Below, piece by piece: positions 34,564 to 42,732 of a stretch of 64,000 nt of DNA. The stretch is taken from assembly GCF_029433105.1 (NCBI RefSeq), contig NZ_JARNTW010000001.1, forward strand, positions 372,001 to 436,000. The letters run 5' to 3'. Each line of letters opens with the position of its first letter. Within the stretch, counting starts at the first letter, position 1. The DNA is from Runella sp. MFBS21 (GTDB lineage: Bacteria > Bacteroidota > Bacteroidia > Cytophagales > Spirosomataceae). A program made the position numbers and the translations under genes. Under the pieces are notes generated by a model. The model ran no database searches. It worked only from the letters and a program-made list of their open reading frames with translations, and was not told the DNA's origin.

Positions 34564-35052
34564 ATGAAACGACCAGTTGTATTGAGAGATTTAGGAAGAT
34601 GGAGACACACTACCCAACGGCTTCTGTCGCAGATTCCTAACAATGCTTTTATTACGTTTTTGGGGCGTATTATCTTTCGCCAAACAGCCCGCCAACGTTA
34701 CGGAGTAGACTTGCTTAATAGGCTTTTTAGGCTGATGAATCAGGAAAAGCCCTATCTCAATACCTCCGTTTCAATTGATTATCTTGCTTCTCAATTAGGG
34801 GTTTCTGCCTGTCAATTGGCACAGGTGATTAATGAAAATCTCGAACAAAGCTTTATGGATTTGATAGCGACCTATCGTATTCAAGAAGCCAAACGCTTGC
34901 TCGTAAGTCCCGAATACCGCAATCTAAAAATGAGTGAGCTCGCACGTAAAGTAGGTTACGATTCTAAAATGGATTTTTTTGAAGCATTTAAAAAAATCAC
35001 CGAACAAACGCCTACCGAATACAAGAAGAAAACCAATTTGGTTTGTATGTAG
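34564..35052 (+). CDS. short AraC-family DNA-binding protein
   Basis: 162 aa. The C-terminal 100 residues form an AraC-type double helix-turn-helix: SIDYLASQLGVSACQLAQVIN (first HTH) and MSELARKVGYDSKMDFFEAFKKITEQTPTEY (second HTH plus signature). The N-terminal about 60 residues are basic, with no recognisable sensor. The nearest relatives known to me are the C-termini of Bacteroidota membrane-linked AraC regulators. It is either a stand-alone regulator or a remnant of a larger one. Target genes unknown. Confidence 0.82.
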   Translation: MKRPVVLRDLGRWRHTTQRLLSQIPNNAFITFLGRIIFRQTARQRYGVDLLNRLFRLMNQEKPYLNTSVSIDYLASQLGVSACQLAQVINENLEQSFMDLIATYRIQEAKRLLVSPEYRNLKMSELARKVGYDSKMDFFEAFKKITEQTPTEYKKKTNLVCM

Positions 35053-35122
35053 ACAAATCCTAAACCATTTTCTTTGCTTCGCAAAATAATAACTTGTTAA
35101 AGTACAAATAATCCCAAAATAG

Positions 35123-35152
35123 TTGGCGAATCAAAAGTAGTTTCTAAATTTG
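35123..35152 (+). promoter_or_regulatory. Bacteroidota-type promoter for the acyltransferase gene
   Basis: TTG (35123-35125), 19-base spacer, TAAATTTG (35145-35152). This fits the TTG-N17-23-TAnnTTTG sigma factor consensus and places transcription start roughly 17 bases before the ATG at 35176. Confidence 0.55.
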
Positions 35153-35175
35153 GCGAACTTAACATTCGGCAATTT

Positions 35176-35754
35176 ATGAATTGGCTTTTTGCATTTTTGT
35201 ACCGCTTGTTTGGATGGACTATCATTGGAACTCCCCCCAGACATCTGAAAAAAGCAATATGGACGGTCTGTCCTCATTGGAACAGCGGTGATTTTTTTAT
35301 TGGGATAGGTGCCCGCGCAACCATCAAAGTAAAAATGGGATTCCTAGCCAAAAGTACCCTCTTTAAATGGTATTCAGGTTGGTTTTTTAGAGCATTAGGC
35401 GGCTATCCTGTATATCGCGAAAAGTCTAATAATTTGGTAGAAGCAGTAGCGGAGACTTTTCACCAAAATGATACTATTCATATTGCTATCGCTCCTGAAG
35501 GCACTCGCAGCAATACTTCAAGGCTCAAAACGGGCTTTTACTACATGGCTCTCAAAGCCAAAGTACCCCTTGTACTTGTGGGGTTTGATTATGGCCGCAA
35601 AGCGGTTGTTTTTGGGGGAACTGTGACTGTGACAGGAGATTATGCAAAAGACATGAAACCATTTTATGATTTTTATCTAACCATTCAAAGTCCTAAAAAA
35701 GAATGGCTTCAAAACTACGAGCAAACAGGCGTAGTAGCTTTGCCAAAAAACTGA
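35176..35754 (+). CDS. 1-acyl-sn-glycerol-3-phosphate acyltransferase-like protein
   Basis: 192 aa, a short PlsC-family protein. The catalytic HX4D box is HWNSGD (His34, Asp39) and the substrate-binding box is PEGTRS (about 107-112). It transfers acyl groups, most often to lysophosphatidate in phospholipid synthesis; the short form may use other acceptors. One hydrophobic N-terminal segment suggests membrane association. It is a single gene with its own promoter, converging on wecB with one base between the stops. Confidence 0.9.
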   Translation: MNWLFAFLYRLFGWTIIGTPPRHLKKAIWTVCPHWNSGDFFIGIGARATIKVKMGFLAKSTLFKWYSGWFFRALGGYPVYREKSNNLVEAVAETFHQNDTIHIAIAPEGTRSNTSRLKTGFYYMALKAKVPLVLVGFDYGRKAVVFGGTVTVTGDYAKDMKPFYDFYLTIQSPKKEWLQNYEQTGVVALPKN

Positions 35755-35755
35755 C

Positions 35756-36868
35756 TCAAAGTGTTTTTAGAAAATCAATGATACGATTGCTTGCCAATCC
35801 ATCTCCATAAGGGTTGGTAGCTTCTGACATCTGACGATATACCTCAGGATGCTCCCAAAGTTGACTCACAGCGTCCACGATTGTTTGTTTGTGCGCGCCT
35901 ACTAATTTTACTGTACCTGCCTGAATGGCTTCGGGCCGCTCGGTTGTATCGCGCATTACGAGGACGGGTTTTCCTAAACTAGGGGCTTCTTCTTGTACTC
36001 CGCCCGAATCAGTCAGAATCACCCAGCTTTTTTTCATAGCATATACAAAATCGGCATAATCCATCGGAGCTGGTAAATGAATATTCGGCAAATGACCTAG
36101 CCGCTCGTAAACAGGCGTTTGAACATTGGGGTTGAGATGTACAGGATAAACGATTTGGAGGGTAGGATAGCGGAGGGCAAGGGCAGATAAAGCATCACAA
36201 ATCTGAATAAAACCATCTCCAAAATTTTCGCGCCGATGCCCGGTTACTAGCAAGATTTTTTTGTCAGTATCAAAAATAGCTTGGATTTTTTGGGGAATTT
36301 GAGGAGAAAAATGCCTTACTCGATTGCTTACGTACAGCAAAGCGTCAATGACCGTATTGCCTGTTTTGACGATAGCCGTCGGTACAATTTTTTCTTCTAT
36401 CAATGCCTGAACATTACGCGTAGTAGGGGCAAAAAAATAATTGGACAAACGGTCGGTAATGAGTCGATTGGCTTCTTCTGGGAAAGGCGAACGTAAATTG
36501 CCCGTGCGCAATCCCGCTTCTATGTGCCCTATTTTGATACCTGCATAAAAAGCCGCCAACGACGTAGCCATGCAGGTAGTAGTATCGCCATGAACCAGCA
36601 CTAAGTCGGGACGGTAACTTTGAAATAGCTCTCTCAATCCTGTTAGGATTCGGCAAGTAATGTCTGTTAAATCTTGTCCTGACTGCATGATATTAAGGTC
36701 AAAATCGGGTGTGATTTCAAACAAAGACAATACTTGGTCGAGCATTTGGCGGTGTTGGCCAGTCACACACAGTTTATGCTCAAAGTGAGGGTTTTGTTGC
36801 AATTTTTGCACCAAAATAGCCATTTTAATGGCCTCTGGCCGCGTCCCAAAAACAGTCAATAACTTCAT
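35756..36868 (-). CDS. wecB: UDP-N-acetylglucosamine 2-epimerase (non-hydrolysing)
   Basis: 370 aa, matching the WecB/MnaA family length. Hallmarks are [12 protein letters not shown] at the N-terminus, [22 protein letters not shown] with family-typical acidic residues, TGHRRENFG, and the late [18 protein letters not shown] plus RDTTERPEA. It converts UDP-GlcNAc to UDP-ManNAc for envelope polysaccharides. No polysaccharide operon surrounds it. The ArsC-like gene lies 15 bases upstream on the same strand and may be co-transcribed. Confidence 0.96.
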   Translation of the reverse strand: MKLLTVFGTRPEAIKMAILVQKLQQNPHFEHKLCVTGQHRQMLDQVLSLFEITPDFDLNIMQSGQDLTDITCRILTGLRELFQSYRPDLVLVHGDTTTCMATSLAAFYAGIKIGHIEAGLRTGNLRSPFPEEANRLITDRLSNYFFAPTTRNVQALIEEKIVPTAIVKTGNTVIDALLYVSNRVRHFSPQIPQKIQAIFDTDKKILLVTGHRRENFGDGFIQICDALSALALRYPTLQIVYPVHLNPNVQTPVYERLGHLPNIHLPAPMDYADFVYAMKKSWVILTDSGGVQEEAPSLGKPVLVMRDTTERPEAIQAGTVKLVGAHKQTIVDAVSQLWEHPEVYRQMSEATNPYGDGLASNRIIDFLKTL

Positions 36869-36883
36869 TGGAGAAAAGAAGTT

Positions 36884-37228
36884 TTAAAGCTGATGAATAT
36901 AATCAGGCTTCCAACCTACCACTATGATTTTACCTTCTTTTTCAATAATGGGGCGTTTGATAAGGGAAGTATTTTCTTGCATTAAAGTAATGATATCTTC
37001 TGGGTTTTGAAGCGAGTTTTTTGGGTCGTCGGTGAGTTTTTTCCAAGTAGTGCCCGCACGATTGATAAGTATTTCTTGGGGCTGTTGGGTGAGCCACTCT
37101 GCTAGTTTTTGGCGAGAGATACCTTCTTTTTTATAATCGTGAAAAGTATAATTGATGTGGTTTTCTTTGAGCGCGGTGAGCGTTTTTTTGATAGTATCAC
37201 AATTGGGGATTCCGTAGATAGTTACCAT
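36884..37228 (-). CDS. ArsC/Spx-family thioredoxin-fold protein
   Basis: 114 aa from the ATG at 37228 (MVTIYGIPNCDTIKKTL). The frame extends 57 codons upstream, but that part is not family-like and overlaps the divergent gene. The single active-site Cys is in NCDTIKK, with ILINRAGTTWKKL and IKRPIIEK matching the YffB/ArsC-like group. The true arsenate reductase activity of this subgroup is doubtful; glutathione-dependent or unknown thiol chemistry is commonly assigned. It is 15 bases upstream of wecB. Confidence 0.9.
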   Translation of the reverse strand: MVTIYGIPNCDTIKKTLTALKENHINYTFHDYKKEGISRQKLAEWLTQQPQEILINRAGTTWKKLTDDPKNSLQNPEDIITLMQENTSLIKRPIIEKEGKIIVVGWKPDYIHQL

Positions 37229-37299
37229 TTTTTGTACAAAGCAAGTTGAATTTGTGTGCAAAGTAGAAAACTTTTTTGAGTGCGGGAAGTTAAAAACGT

Positions 37300-37746
37300 A
37301 TGAAACTCCATCTACGTACATCTGTGTTACAATCTTACCAACAAGTATGGGAAGGTTTTGACGAAGCCCTTTTCCGACAATTAAGCCCTCCTTTTCCACC
37401 TGTACGAGTGGTGCGTTTTGAGGGATGTACAGAGGGAGACATCGTAGAACTTGAACTCAATTTTTTGTTTTTTCGTCAGCGTTGGACTAGCCTTATTGTG
37501 GAGCAACAAGCAAGCACTGATGAAATCTATTTTGTAGATGAGGGTATAAAACTACCCTTCTTTTTGAGGTATTGGCACCACCGCCATCGTATTATTCAGA
37601 AAACGACTTCTACGACTATCATCGCCGACGAAATCGAATATCGTACGCCTAGCTTGCTTACCGATTATTTGTTTTATCCTCTATTATGGGCGCAATTTGC
37701 CTATCGCAAGCCGATTTATCGCCGTTATTTTAGGCCAAAATCGTGA
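37300..37746 (+). CDS. SRPBCC (START-like) ligand-binding family protein
   Basis: 148 aa with the helix-grip pattern: N-terminal strand MKLHLRTSVLQSYQQVWEGF, central beta sheet (VELELNFLFFRQRWTSLIVEQ, shortened here), strand TTIIADEIEYRTP and a long final helix DYLFYPLLWAQFAYRKPIYR. Bacteroidota members of this type are uncharacterised cytosolic proteins that may bind a hydrophobic ligand. It is divergent from the ArsC-like gene (71 bases) and converges on the MlaF-type gene (two bases). Confidence 0.82.
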   Translation: MKLHLRTSVLQSYQQVWEGFDEALFRQLSPPFPPVRVVRFEGCTEGDIVELELNFLFFRQRWTSLIVEQQASTDEIYFVDEGIKLPFFLRYWHHRHRIIQKTTSTTIIADEIEYRTPSLLTDYLFYPLLWAQFAYRKPIYRRYFRPKS

Positions 37747-37748
37747 GG

Positions 37749-38495
37749 CTATTTGTCTAGTTCTCTTAAAAGTTTATTGGCAAAAATGAACTCATTGAGC
37801 TCTGCTACTTTCGATTTGGTGATGGTTTGATTATCACCTTCCCAAAGTTTATGTCCTTTGTAAAGGAAAATGATTTTTTCTCCAATTTCGAGCACCGAGT
37901 TCATGTCATGCGTAATCACTACCGTCGTAATATTATATTCGTCAGTGATTTCTTTAATGAGCTCGTCGATTTTGATAGAAGTAAGAGGGTCAAGGCCAGA
38001 GTTGGGTTCATCACAAAACAAATACTTGGGATTCATCACGATAGCTCGTGCAATGCCCACCCGTTTTTTCATCCCACCACTGATTTCGGAAGGCATTCGA
38101 TTGGCAGCTTGTTCGAGTCCTACGCGTGCCAAACAAAACATGACTCGGTCATTTTTTTCGCTTTCACTCATATCGGTGAGCATTTCGAGCGGAAAGCGCA
38201 CGTTTTGAGCTACGGTTTTGGAGTCAAACAAAGCCCCTCCTTGAAACAACACTCCCATTTCGCGGCGAATCTGCTTACGCACTTCTTCTTCACTGTTCCA
38301 AAAATCACGGTCATTGTATAGCACCTGCCCTTTGTCGGGTTTGACGAGCCCAATAAGACATTTTAGTAATACACTTTTGCCCGTACCACTACCGCCGATA
38401 ATCAAGCTAGTATCACCGGGCTTAAAAGCGCTAGAGACATTCTCTAGCACCATGCGCCCATCAAAGGATTTGCATATGTCGATAAATTGAATCAT
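37749..38495 (-). CDS. ABC transporter ATP-binding protein, MlaF type
   Basis: 248 aa. Walker A GGSGTGKS (34-41), Q-loop VLFQGGALFD, signature ISGGMKKR (about 138-145), Walker B YLFCDEP with Glu163, and D-loop SGLDP. The GGALFDS and GGMKKR variants are typical of MlaF/Ttg2A ATPases, which drive phospholipid transport between inner and outer membrane with MlaE and MlaD. No permease gene is adjacent; the upstream neighbour is tatC, only five bases away. The permease partner is probably elsewhere in the genome. Confidence 0.93.
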   Translation of the reverse strand: MIQFIDICKSFDGRMVLENVSSAFKPGDTSLIIGGSGTGKSVLLKCLIGLVKPDKGQVLYNDRDFWNSEEEVRKQIRREMGVLFQGGALFDSKTVAQNVRFPLEMLTDMSESEKNDRVMFCLARVGLEQAANRMPSEISGGMKKRVGIARAIVMNPKYLFCDEPNSGLDPLTSIKIDELIKEITDEYNITTVVITHDMNSVLEIGEKIIFLYKGHKLWEGDNQTITKSKVAELNEFIFANKLLRELDK

Positions 38496-38500
38496 CAGGC

Positions 38501-39409
38501 TTACATATCAGATTCGGGATTCCAGGAAGTATCTCCTCTGGCACCAGCTTCTTCTTCTTCTTTGGCTTCTAGTTCGGCTTCTTCCTTTTTGTTTCGTTCT
38601 ACCCAAGCTGATACCCAAATACTTACCTCATAAAGTAAAGTAAGAGGCATAGCCACCAACACCTGACTGAGTACATCAGGAGAAGGAGTAATCACCGCTG
38701 CCAAAATCAAAATGACAACAAAGGCATGACGACGATACTCGCGCATGAAGCGTGGATTGAGGAAGCCAATTCGGGATAAAACAAACGCTACTACGGGCAA
38801 TTGAAATGTAAGTCCACAAGCCAATGTGAGAATCGAGATCAAACCAATATAAGACGTAATATCAAATTGATTTTTGATGCTGGGGTCAAGTTGGAAATTA
38901 GCTAAAAAGTTGATAGCGAGAGGTGCTACAATATAATAACCAAACAGTACACCAGATAGAAATAAGAATGTTACATAAAAAACGGCCCCTCGGGCAGCTT
39001 TACGTTCGGACGCTTTGAGGCCGGGTTTGATAAAACGCCATACTTCCCAAAATGAATACGGAAAAGCAAACAACAAACCAAGGATTACCGAAGAAAGCAA
39101 GGCCATGGTAAACTGGCCAGCCATTTCACGACTTTGCAGCTCAAAATCTAATTTTTGAATACAAAGTCCTTCTGCCCCCGTAAAATCGGCTAATTTACAC
39201 AGCATTCGGTAAGTCCAGAAATCACCCTTGGAAGGAGCTAAAATGATTTTATTGTAAATTTCTTCAATGTAAACAAAAGCAACAATGGTGAAAATAAGAA
39301 TAGCGCCCACAGCTCTAATAACGTGCCAACGAAGTTCTTCGAGGTGCTCTATGAAGGTCATTTCATCACCGTTGGCTGATTCTTTTTCAAATTCTTGGTC
39401 GAGTGGCAT
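38501..39409 (-). CDS. tatC: Sec-independent protein translocase subunit TatC
   Basis: 302 aa. N-terminal MTFIEHLEELRWHVIRAV is the TatC signature binding twin-arginine signals. About six transmembrane helices follow, including FPYSFWEVWRFIKPGLKASE with the conserved Glu, LLFAFPYS and ITPSPDVLSQVLVAMPL. The C-terminal tail is highly acidic (EEAELEAKEEEEAG). The protein is the substrate-recognition part of the Tat pore; a predicted client in this window is the DUF1501 protein. It is in one unit with the MlaF-type ATPase (five bases). tatA is not seen nearby. Confidence 0.95.
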   Translation of the reverse strand: MPLDQEFEKESANGDEMTFIEHLEELRWHVIRAVGAILIFTIVAFVYIEEIYNKIILAPSKGDFWTYRMLCKLADFTGAEGLCIQKLDFELQSREMAGQFTMALLSSVILGLLFAFPYSFWEVWRFIKPGLKASERKAARGAVFYVTFLFLSGVLFGYYIVAPLAINFLANFQLDPSIKNQFDITSYIGLISILTLACGLTFQLPVVAFVLSRIGFLNPRFMREYRRHAFVVILILAAVITPSPDVLSQVLVAMPLTLLYEVSIWVSAWVERNKKEEAELEAKEEEEAGARGDTSWNPESDM

Positions 39410-39731
39410 TGGTTGTAAGTAAAATTTTTATTGAATGATATATAGAGTCAGACTCTAATTGTATAGGGTGGTGTAAGTACTTAAATAGACAAAGCTACTA
39501 TGAACTTACGGCTTGGTTAGGTTCTATCTACTAATCTACAAAGGTACACGCTTAGACGTGTTTGTATTACAATTTCTTGAAAAATTAGATTCTGTTTTGG
39601 GCTTATGACAGGTTTTTAGCATTTTTGAAACCAATTTGAGTCGCGATTTTAAAGAGATTTTGTTTGATTTTGAGAAAATATCCTTAAAACGTGAGCAAAA
39701 ATCTTCCAATTTACCATAACAAAGAGAATTT
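39410..39731. promoter_or_regulatory. divergent intergenic region of tatC and a membrane-protein gene
   Basis: 322 AT-rich bases. For tatC (minus strand), TTG (39572-39570), 23-base spacer and TACCTTTG (39546-39539) form a candidate promoter that would give a long leader of about 120 bases. A second TAGCTTTG lies nearer (39497-39490) but without a -33 partner. No gene or terminator was recognised here. Confidence 0.35.
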
Positions 39732-40154
39732 ATGGCCAAACTTCCTAAAAATATACTAACTTTTGAGGAACCCTTTGGTGATACCAACGGTCGTAAAATC
39801 GAACTGAAGGACACTTCTGAAGGCTATCGTCAATTGCTGGAAGAAAAATTTGAAGATATAAAAGCCAACGCAAGCCATATTGGACAGCAGGCATTAGTCA
39901 TTGGGGGAATTATTTCGGCAGTATATTTGCTATTAGAAGCAGTATTGCCAGATGAAGAACCGGAGCCTCGCGCTAGCGAAATCAATAAAGCCCCTGTGGT
40001 GATTGAGCGTCGTGAAGATAAAGCATCGTGGCTTACAAAGGCCGTAACCTCTTATGCCTTAACGTGGGCATTGGGAGTGGCTCGGCAAAAATTAATTGAT
40101 TTTTTGGCCGCACAGCAAAATAGGGATGAAGTCAAAAATACGCACGAAACTTAG
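39732..40154 (+). CDS. small membrane protein, unknown function
   Basis: 140 aa. A charged N-terminus (LTFEEPFGDTNGRKIELKD) precedes one hydrophobic segment (about 50-70; ALVIGGIISAVYLLLEAVL), an acidic/proline linker (PDEEPEPRASE), and an amphipathic helical C-terminal region (WLTKAVTSYALTWALGVARQ). No family recognised. Its last 29 bases overlap the start of the GGGP synthase gene, so the two are translationally linked and may act together at the membrane. Confidence 0.75.
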   Translation: MAKLPKNILTFEEPFGDTNGRKIELKDTSEGYRQLLEEKFEDIKANASHIGQQALVIGGIISAVYLLLEAVLPDEEPEPRASEINKAPVVIERREDKASWLTKAVTSYALTWALGVARQKLIDFLAAQQNRDEVKNTHET

Positions 40155-40890
40155 AAATAATTTCCAACAAGGGCGAAAATCATTCGCCGTATTGCTCGAC
40201 CCTGATAAGGTGGAGCTTTCTTCGTTTCCGTTTATGTTGGCGGAGAGTGTTAGGTACGGAGTAGATTTCTTTTTTGTGGGCGGTAGCCTCATCACACGGT
40301 ATGCCGCCGATGAGATCATCGCCGCCATTCACACACATACCAATATTCCCGCTATTCTCTTTCCTGGAAATAGCCTGCATATTGAGCCTTCGGCAGATGC
40401 TATTTTGTTTTTGTCGCTTATTTCTGGCCGCAATCCCGACTTGCTTATTGGACAGCATGTAGTAGCAGCTCCTTTGCTCAAGCGTAGCAATTTAGAAGTG
40501 TTGCCTACGGGTTATATGTTGGTCGAAAGTGGCCGAGCTACTACTGTTTCTTATATTAGCAATACCACTCCTATTCCACACGATAAGCCATCGGTAGCAG
40601 CTTGTACTGCAATGGCCGGAGAGCTATTGGGGTTGCAATTGATGTATTTGGATGCAGGCAGCGGTGCCCAAAATCCCGTCTCGCCAGAGATGATTGCGGC
40701 AGTACGTAAATCGGTAGATACGCCAATCATTGTAGGTGGGGGTATCAATTCGGTAGCAAAAGCCCAAGCTGCCTTAGAAGCAGGAGCTGATGTGGTTGTA
40801 GTGGGGAACGGTATCGAAAAAAATCCTGACCTTCTTCCCGAATTAGCGCAAGCGGTGAGAGTCTTTAATGAAAAAGTAACGGCGATTTAA
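40126..40890 (+). CDS. geranylgeranylglyceryl phosphate synthase family protein (bacterial)
   Basis: 254 aa from the ATG at 40126; a longer frame from 40096 would be wholly inside the upstream gene. TIM-barrel prenyltransferase with FAVLLDPDKVE, FFVGGSLIT, ILFPGNSLHI, PTGYMLVESGRATTVSYI, LMYLDAGSGAQNPV, and the phosphate-binding IVGGGINSVAKA plus VVVGNGIEKNP. The family joins a polyprenyl diphosphate to glycerol-1-phosphate, the first ether-lipid step of archaea. Bacteroidota encode a group II homologue whose in vivo product is not settled. It overlaps the membrane-protein gene by 29 bases. Confidence 0.93.
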   Translation: MKSKIRTKLRNNFQQGRKSFAVLLDPDKVELSSFPFMLAESVRYGVDFFFVGGSLITRYAADEIIAAIHTHTNIPAILFPGNSLHIEPSADAILFLSLISGRNPDLLIGQHVVAAPLLKRSNLEVLPTGYMLVESGRATTVSYISNTTPIPHDKPSVAACTAMAGELLGLQLMYLDAGSGAQNPVSPEMIAAVRKSVDTPIIVGGGINSVAKAQAALEAGADVVVVGNGIEKNPDLLPELAQAVRVFNEKVTAI

Positions 40891-40907
40891 AACCACTTGT
40901 GTGGTCG

Positions 40908-42452
40908 TCACTTATTTTCAGAAGCTTTTCCTTTTTTTAGGTCTTCTTTATCGGGGCGTGGAGCACTAGGGTCATAAGAAAGTTTATTGATATAAAATAC
41001 CTCTCTTGGAGCTCCTATCCATTTTTCACTACCGATTTTTTGATAACCATAAGCTAAAAAATACCTATCGTACCAAGCTGCCAAAAGTCCTTTATCATTG
41101 TCTACGATGCGTTCGCCTTCATCGCTGGTTTTGATTTCAAACGCTTCTTTTTCACGGATTACTTTGTTTTTATCGATTACTTCGGTATGGATTTTGCCGT
41201 CTTTGGGATAGCCTAAAACCAACAACCCTTCTTGGCGACTAACTTGTACCATCGGTAAGAGCTCGATGCTTTCGACACTTTCTAGCGCAAAGCAATTATC
41301 CCAGAGAAGATTGCCACTTTTATCGAAACCGCATACAATAGCATGAGTGTACCGAAAACCGTCAAATTCACGGTTGTTGTTACGCGGCATGTTGCTGTAG
41401 TAGATGGTGCCATTTTTGTAAATAGGATAATACACCTCCGCTACTAGGACAAATTCGTCTTCATTCTGTACAATATCGTGCACCAACAGGCGATACCGAA
41501 ATTTAGGTTCTTTTCCTTCTTCTTTGCGTCTGGAGATTTTTTCTACTACTTTTTGTTTACGCTTGGGTTTAAGGTAGTTGAAAAAATTTTCGAGTTTTGA
41601 AAAGTCTACCCATTGGAGTTTTTCGGGTTCGGCGTCTTTGATGCGCGAAAAGTACAGCCCCTGTGAATATTGAGTACAACCCTGAGCGTAGTTTCCGACG
41701 ATGAGCGAAGAAGCTTCGTCGAGAGGCAATATTTTGCCCGAAATCAACCCGTTGTTGTTTTCAAAAGGCATGGTAGTGGTTTTGAGAAGTTTACCTTCGT
41801 AGGAATAGGTTTTGATAGTAAACTGACAATTGCCACGTTTCATGGTATAAAGCAGCACATTGAGCTGATTACGTTTTTCGTCGAGCTCGATATTACTTAT
41901 TTCGGTATTGCTGGTATAGAGGTAGGGAAGTGCTTTGATGCTTTTGTCAAAAAATGAAAAAGCCATTACTACAGGTCTACTATGGTGATAGCCTCCAATA
42001 AAAGCCATGTTGCCCAAAACTTTGAAATGCACAATATCGGCTCGGGTGAGCAAGTCACCTTTGAAGGTTTCGATTTCTCCATTTTGTAAATCTACCCGCA
42101 AGACACTTACTTTTTCGCTGTCTGTTTCCTGCAAAAGCCAAAAAAGATACTGGTGATTGTGATAGGTCTTGAGCGGGTGCAAATCATAAGGAATTTTATA
42201 ATCTGTAGTCCATTGTTGTTTGAGGGCGTTGTCGAAGCGATAGAATGTCCATTTTTCATTGCCATAATATTCTTCTTTCCGTTGGGTAACCAAAATACCC
42301 CCCTTGTCCAAAGGGGTAACGTCGAAGTACTCGTCTCCATTTTGGCTTACTTTAAATTCTAAACGTACGGATTGCTCAAGCTGGGCGTTGGCTCGAAAAG
42401 AGAAGGATAGGATTCCTATCCCTATTAGGATTAAATATTTTAAAGGCTTCAT
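40908..42452 (-). CDS. large secreted protein of unknown function
   Basis: 514 aa. Signal peptide 1-23 (GIGILSFSFRANAQ), then a repeating four-strand pattern suggestive of a beta-propeller (GGILVTQRKEEYYGNEKWTFYRF broken over strands; LLVLGYPKDGKIHTEV; LLAAWYDRYFLAYGYQ). It ends in a lysine-rich tail without a T9SS domain. No enzyme motif seen. The protein resembles uncharacterised Cytophagales secreted proteins. It converges on the GGGP synthase gene (17 bases). Confidence 0.8.
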   Translation of the reverse strand: MKPLKYLILIGIGILSFSFRANAQLEQSVRLEFKVSQNGDEYFDVTPLDKGGILVTQRKEEYYGNEKWTFYRFDNALKQQWTTDYKIPYDLHPLKTYHNHQYLFWLLQETDSEKVSVLRVDLQNGEIETFKGDLLTRADIVHFKVLGNMAFIGGYHHSRPVVMAFSFFDKSIKALPYLYTSNTEISNIELDEKRNQLNVLLYTMKRGNCQFTIKTYSYEGKLLKTTTMPFENNNGLISGKILPLDEASSLIVGNYAQGCTQYSQGLYFSRIKDAEPEKLQWVDFSKLENFFNYLKPKRKQKVVEKISRRKEEGKEPKFRYRLLVHDIVQNEDEFVLVAEVYYPIYKNGTIYYSNMPRNNNREFDGFRYTHAIVCGFDKSGNLLWDNCFALESVESIELLPMVQVSRQEGLLVLGYPKDGKIHTEVIDKNKVIREKEAFEIKTSDEGERIVDNDKGLLAAWYDRYFLAYGYQKIGSEKWIGAPREVFYINKLSYDPSAPRPDKEDLKKGKASENK

Positions 42453-42596
42453 TTCTTGACTGTTAAGTGCTGTCGCACAGTTGATTGCTCTTTTTTAACT
42501 TTAAGCTGGTCTCACTCCGAGAGAAGAGTCACCATTTTTAATCTCCAATCTTCTTTATTCCCAGTAAGAATGTGAAGTTACGAAAATACTGTTAAA

Positions 42597-42630
42597 TTGT
42601 TAATTGCTTCCCGAAATTGAAGTACTTTTG
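42597..42630 (+). promoter_or_regulatory. candidate promoter of argS
   Basis: TTG (42597-42599), 23-base spacer, TACTTTTG (42623-42630), matching the Bacteroidota TTG/TAnnTTTG consensus. It would give a leader of about 95 bases before the argS ATG. Confidence 0.4.
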
Positions 42631-42732
42631 CCAAATTTATTAAAGAAGGATTTATCTTTTTAACTAAAAAACAGCCAACTCTGTTTTTTTCTTTCTTTAC
42701 TGACTCATAGTTAGATAGTTAACTTATTTATC

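Noticed and set aside
37229-37399. Long N-terminal extension of the ArsC-like protein
   Set aside because: The extension is not family-like and overlaps the divergent SRPBCC gene; the ATG at 37228 gives the normal protein size.
39536-39814. 92-codon minus-strand frame in the tatC upstream region
   Set aside because: It overlaps the start of the 140-aa membrane-protein gene, is Ser/Lys-rich without pattern, and covers the region expected to hold promoters.
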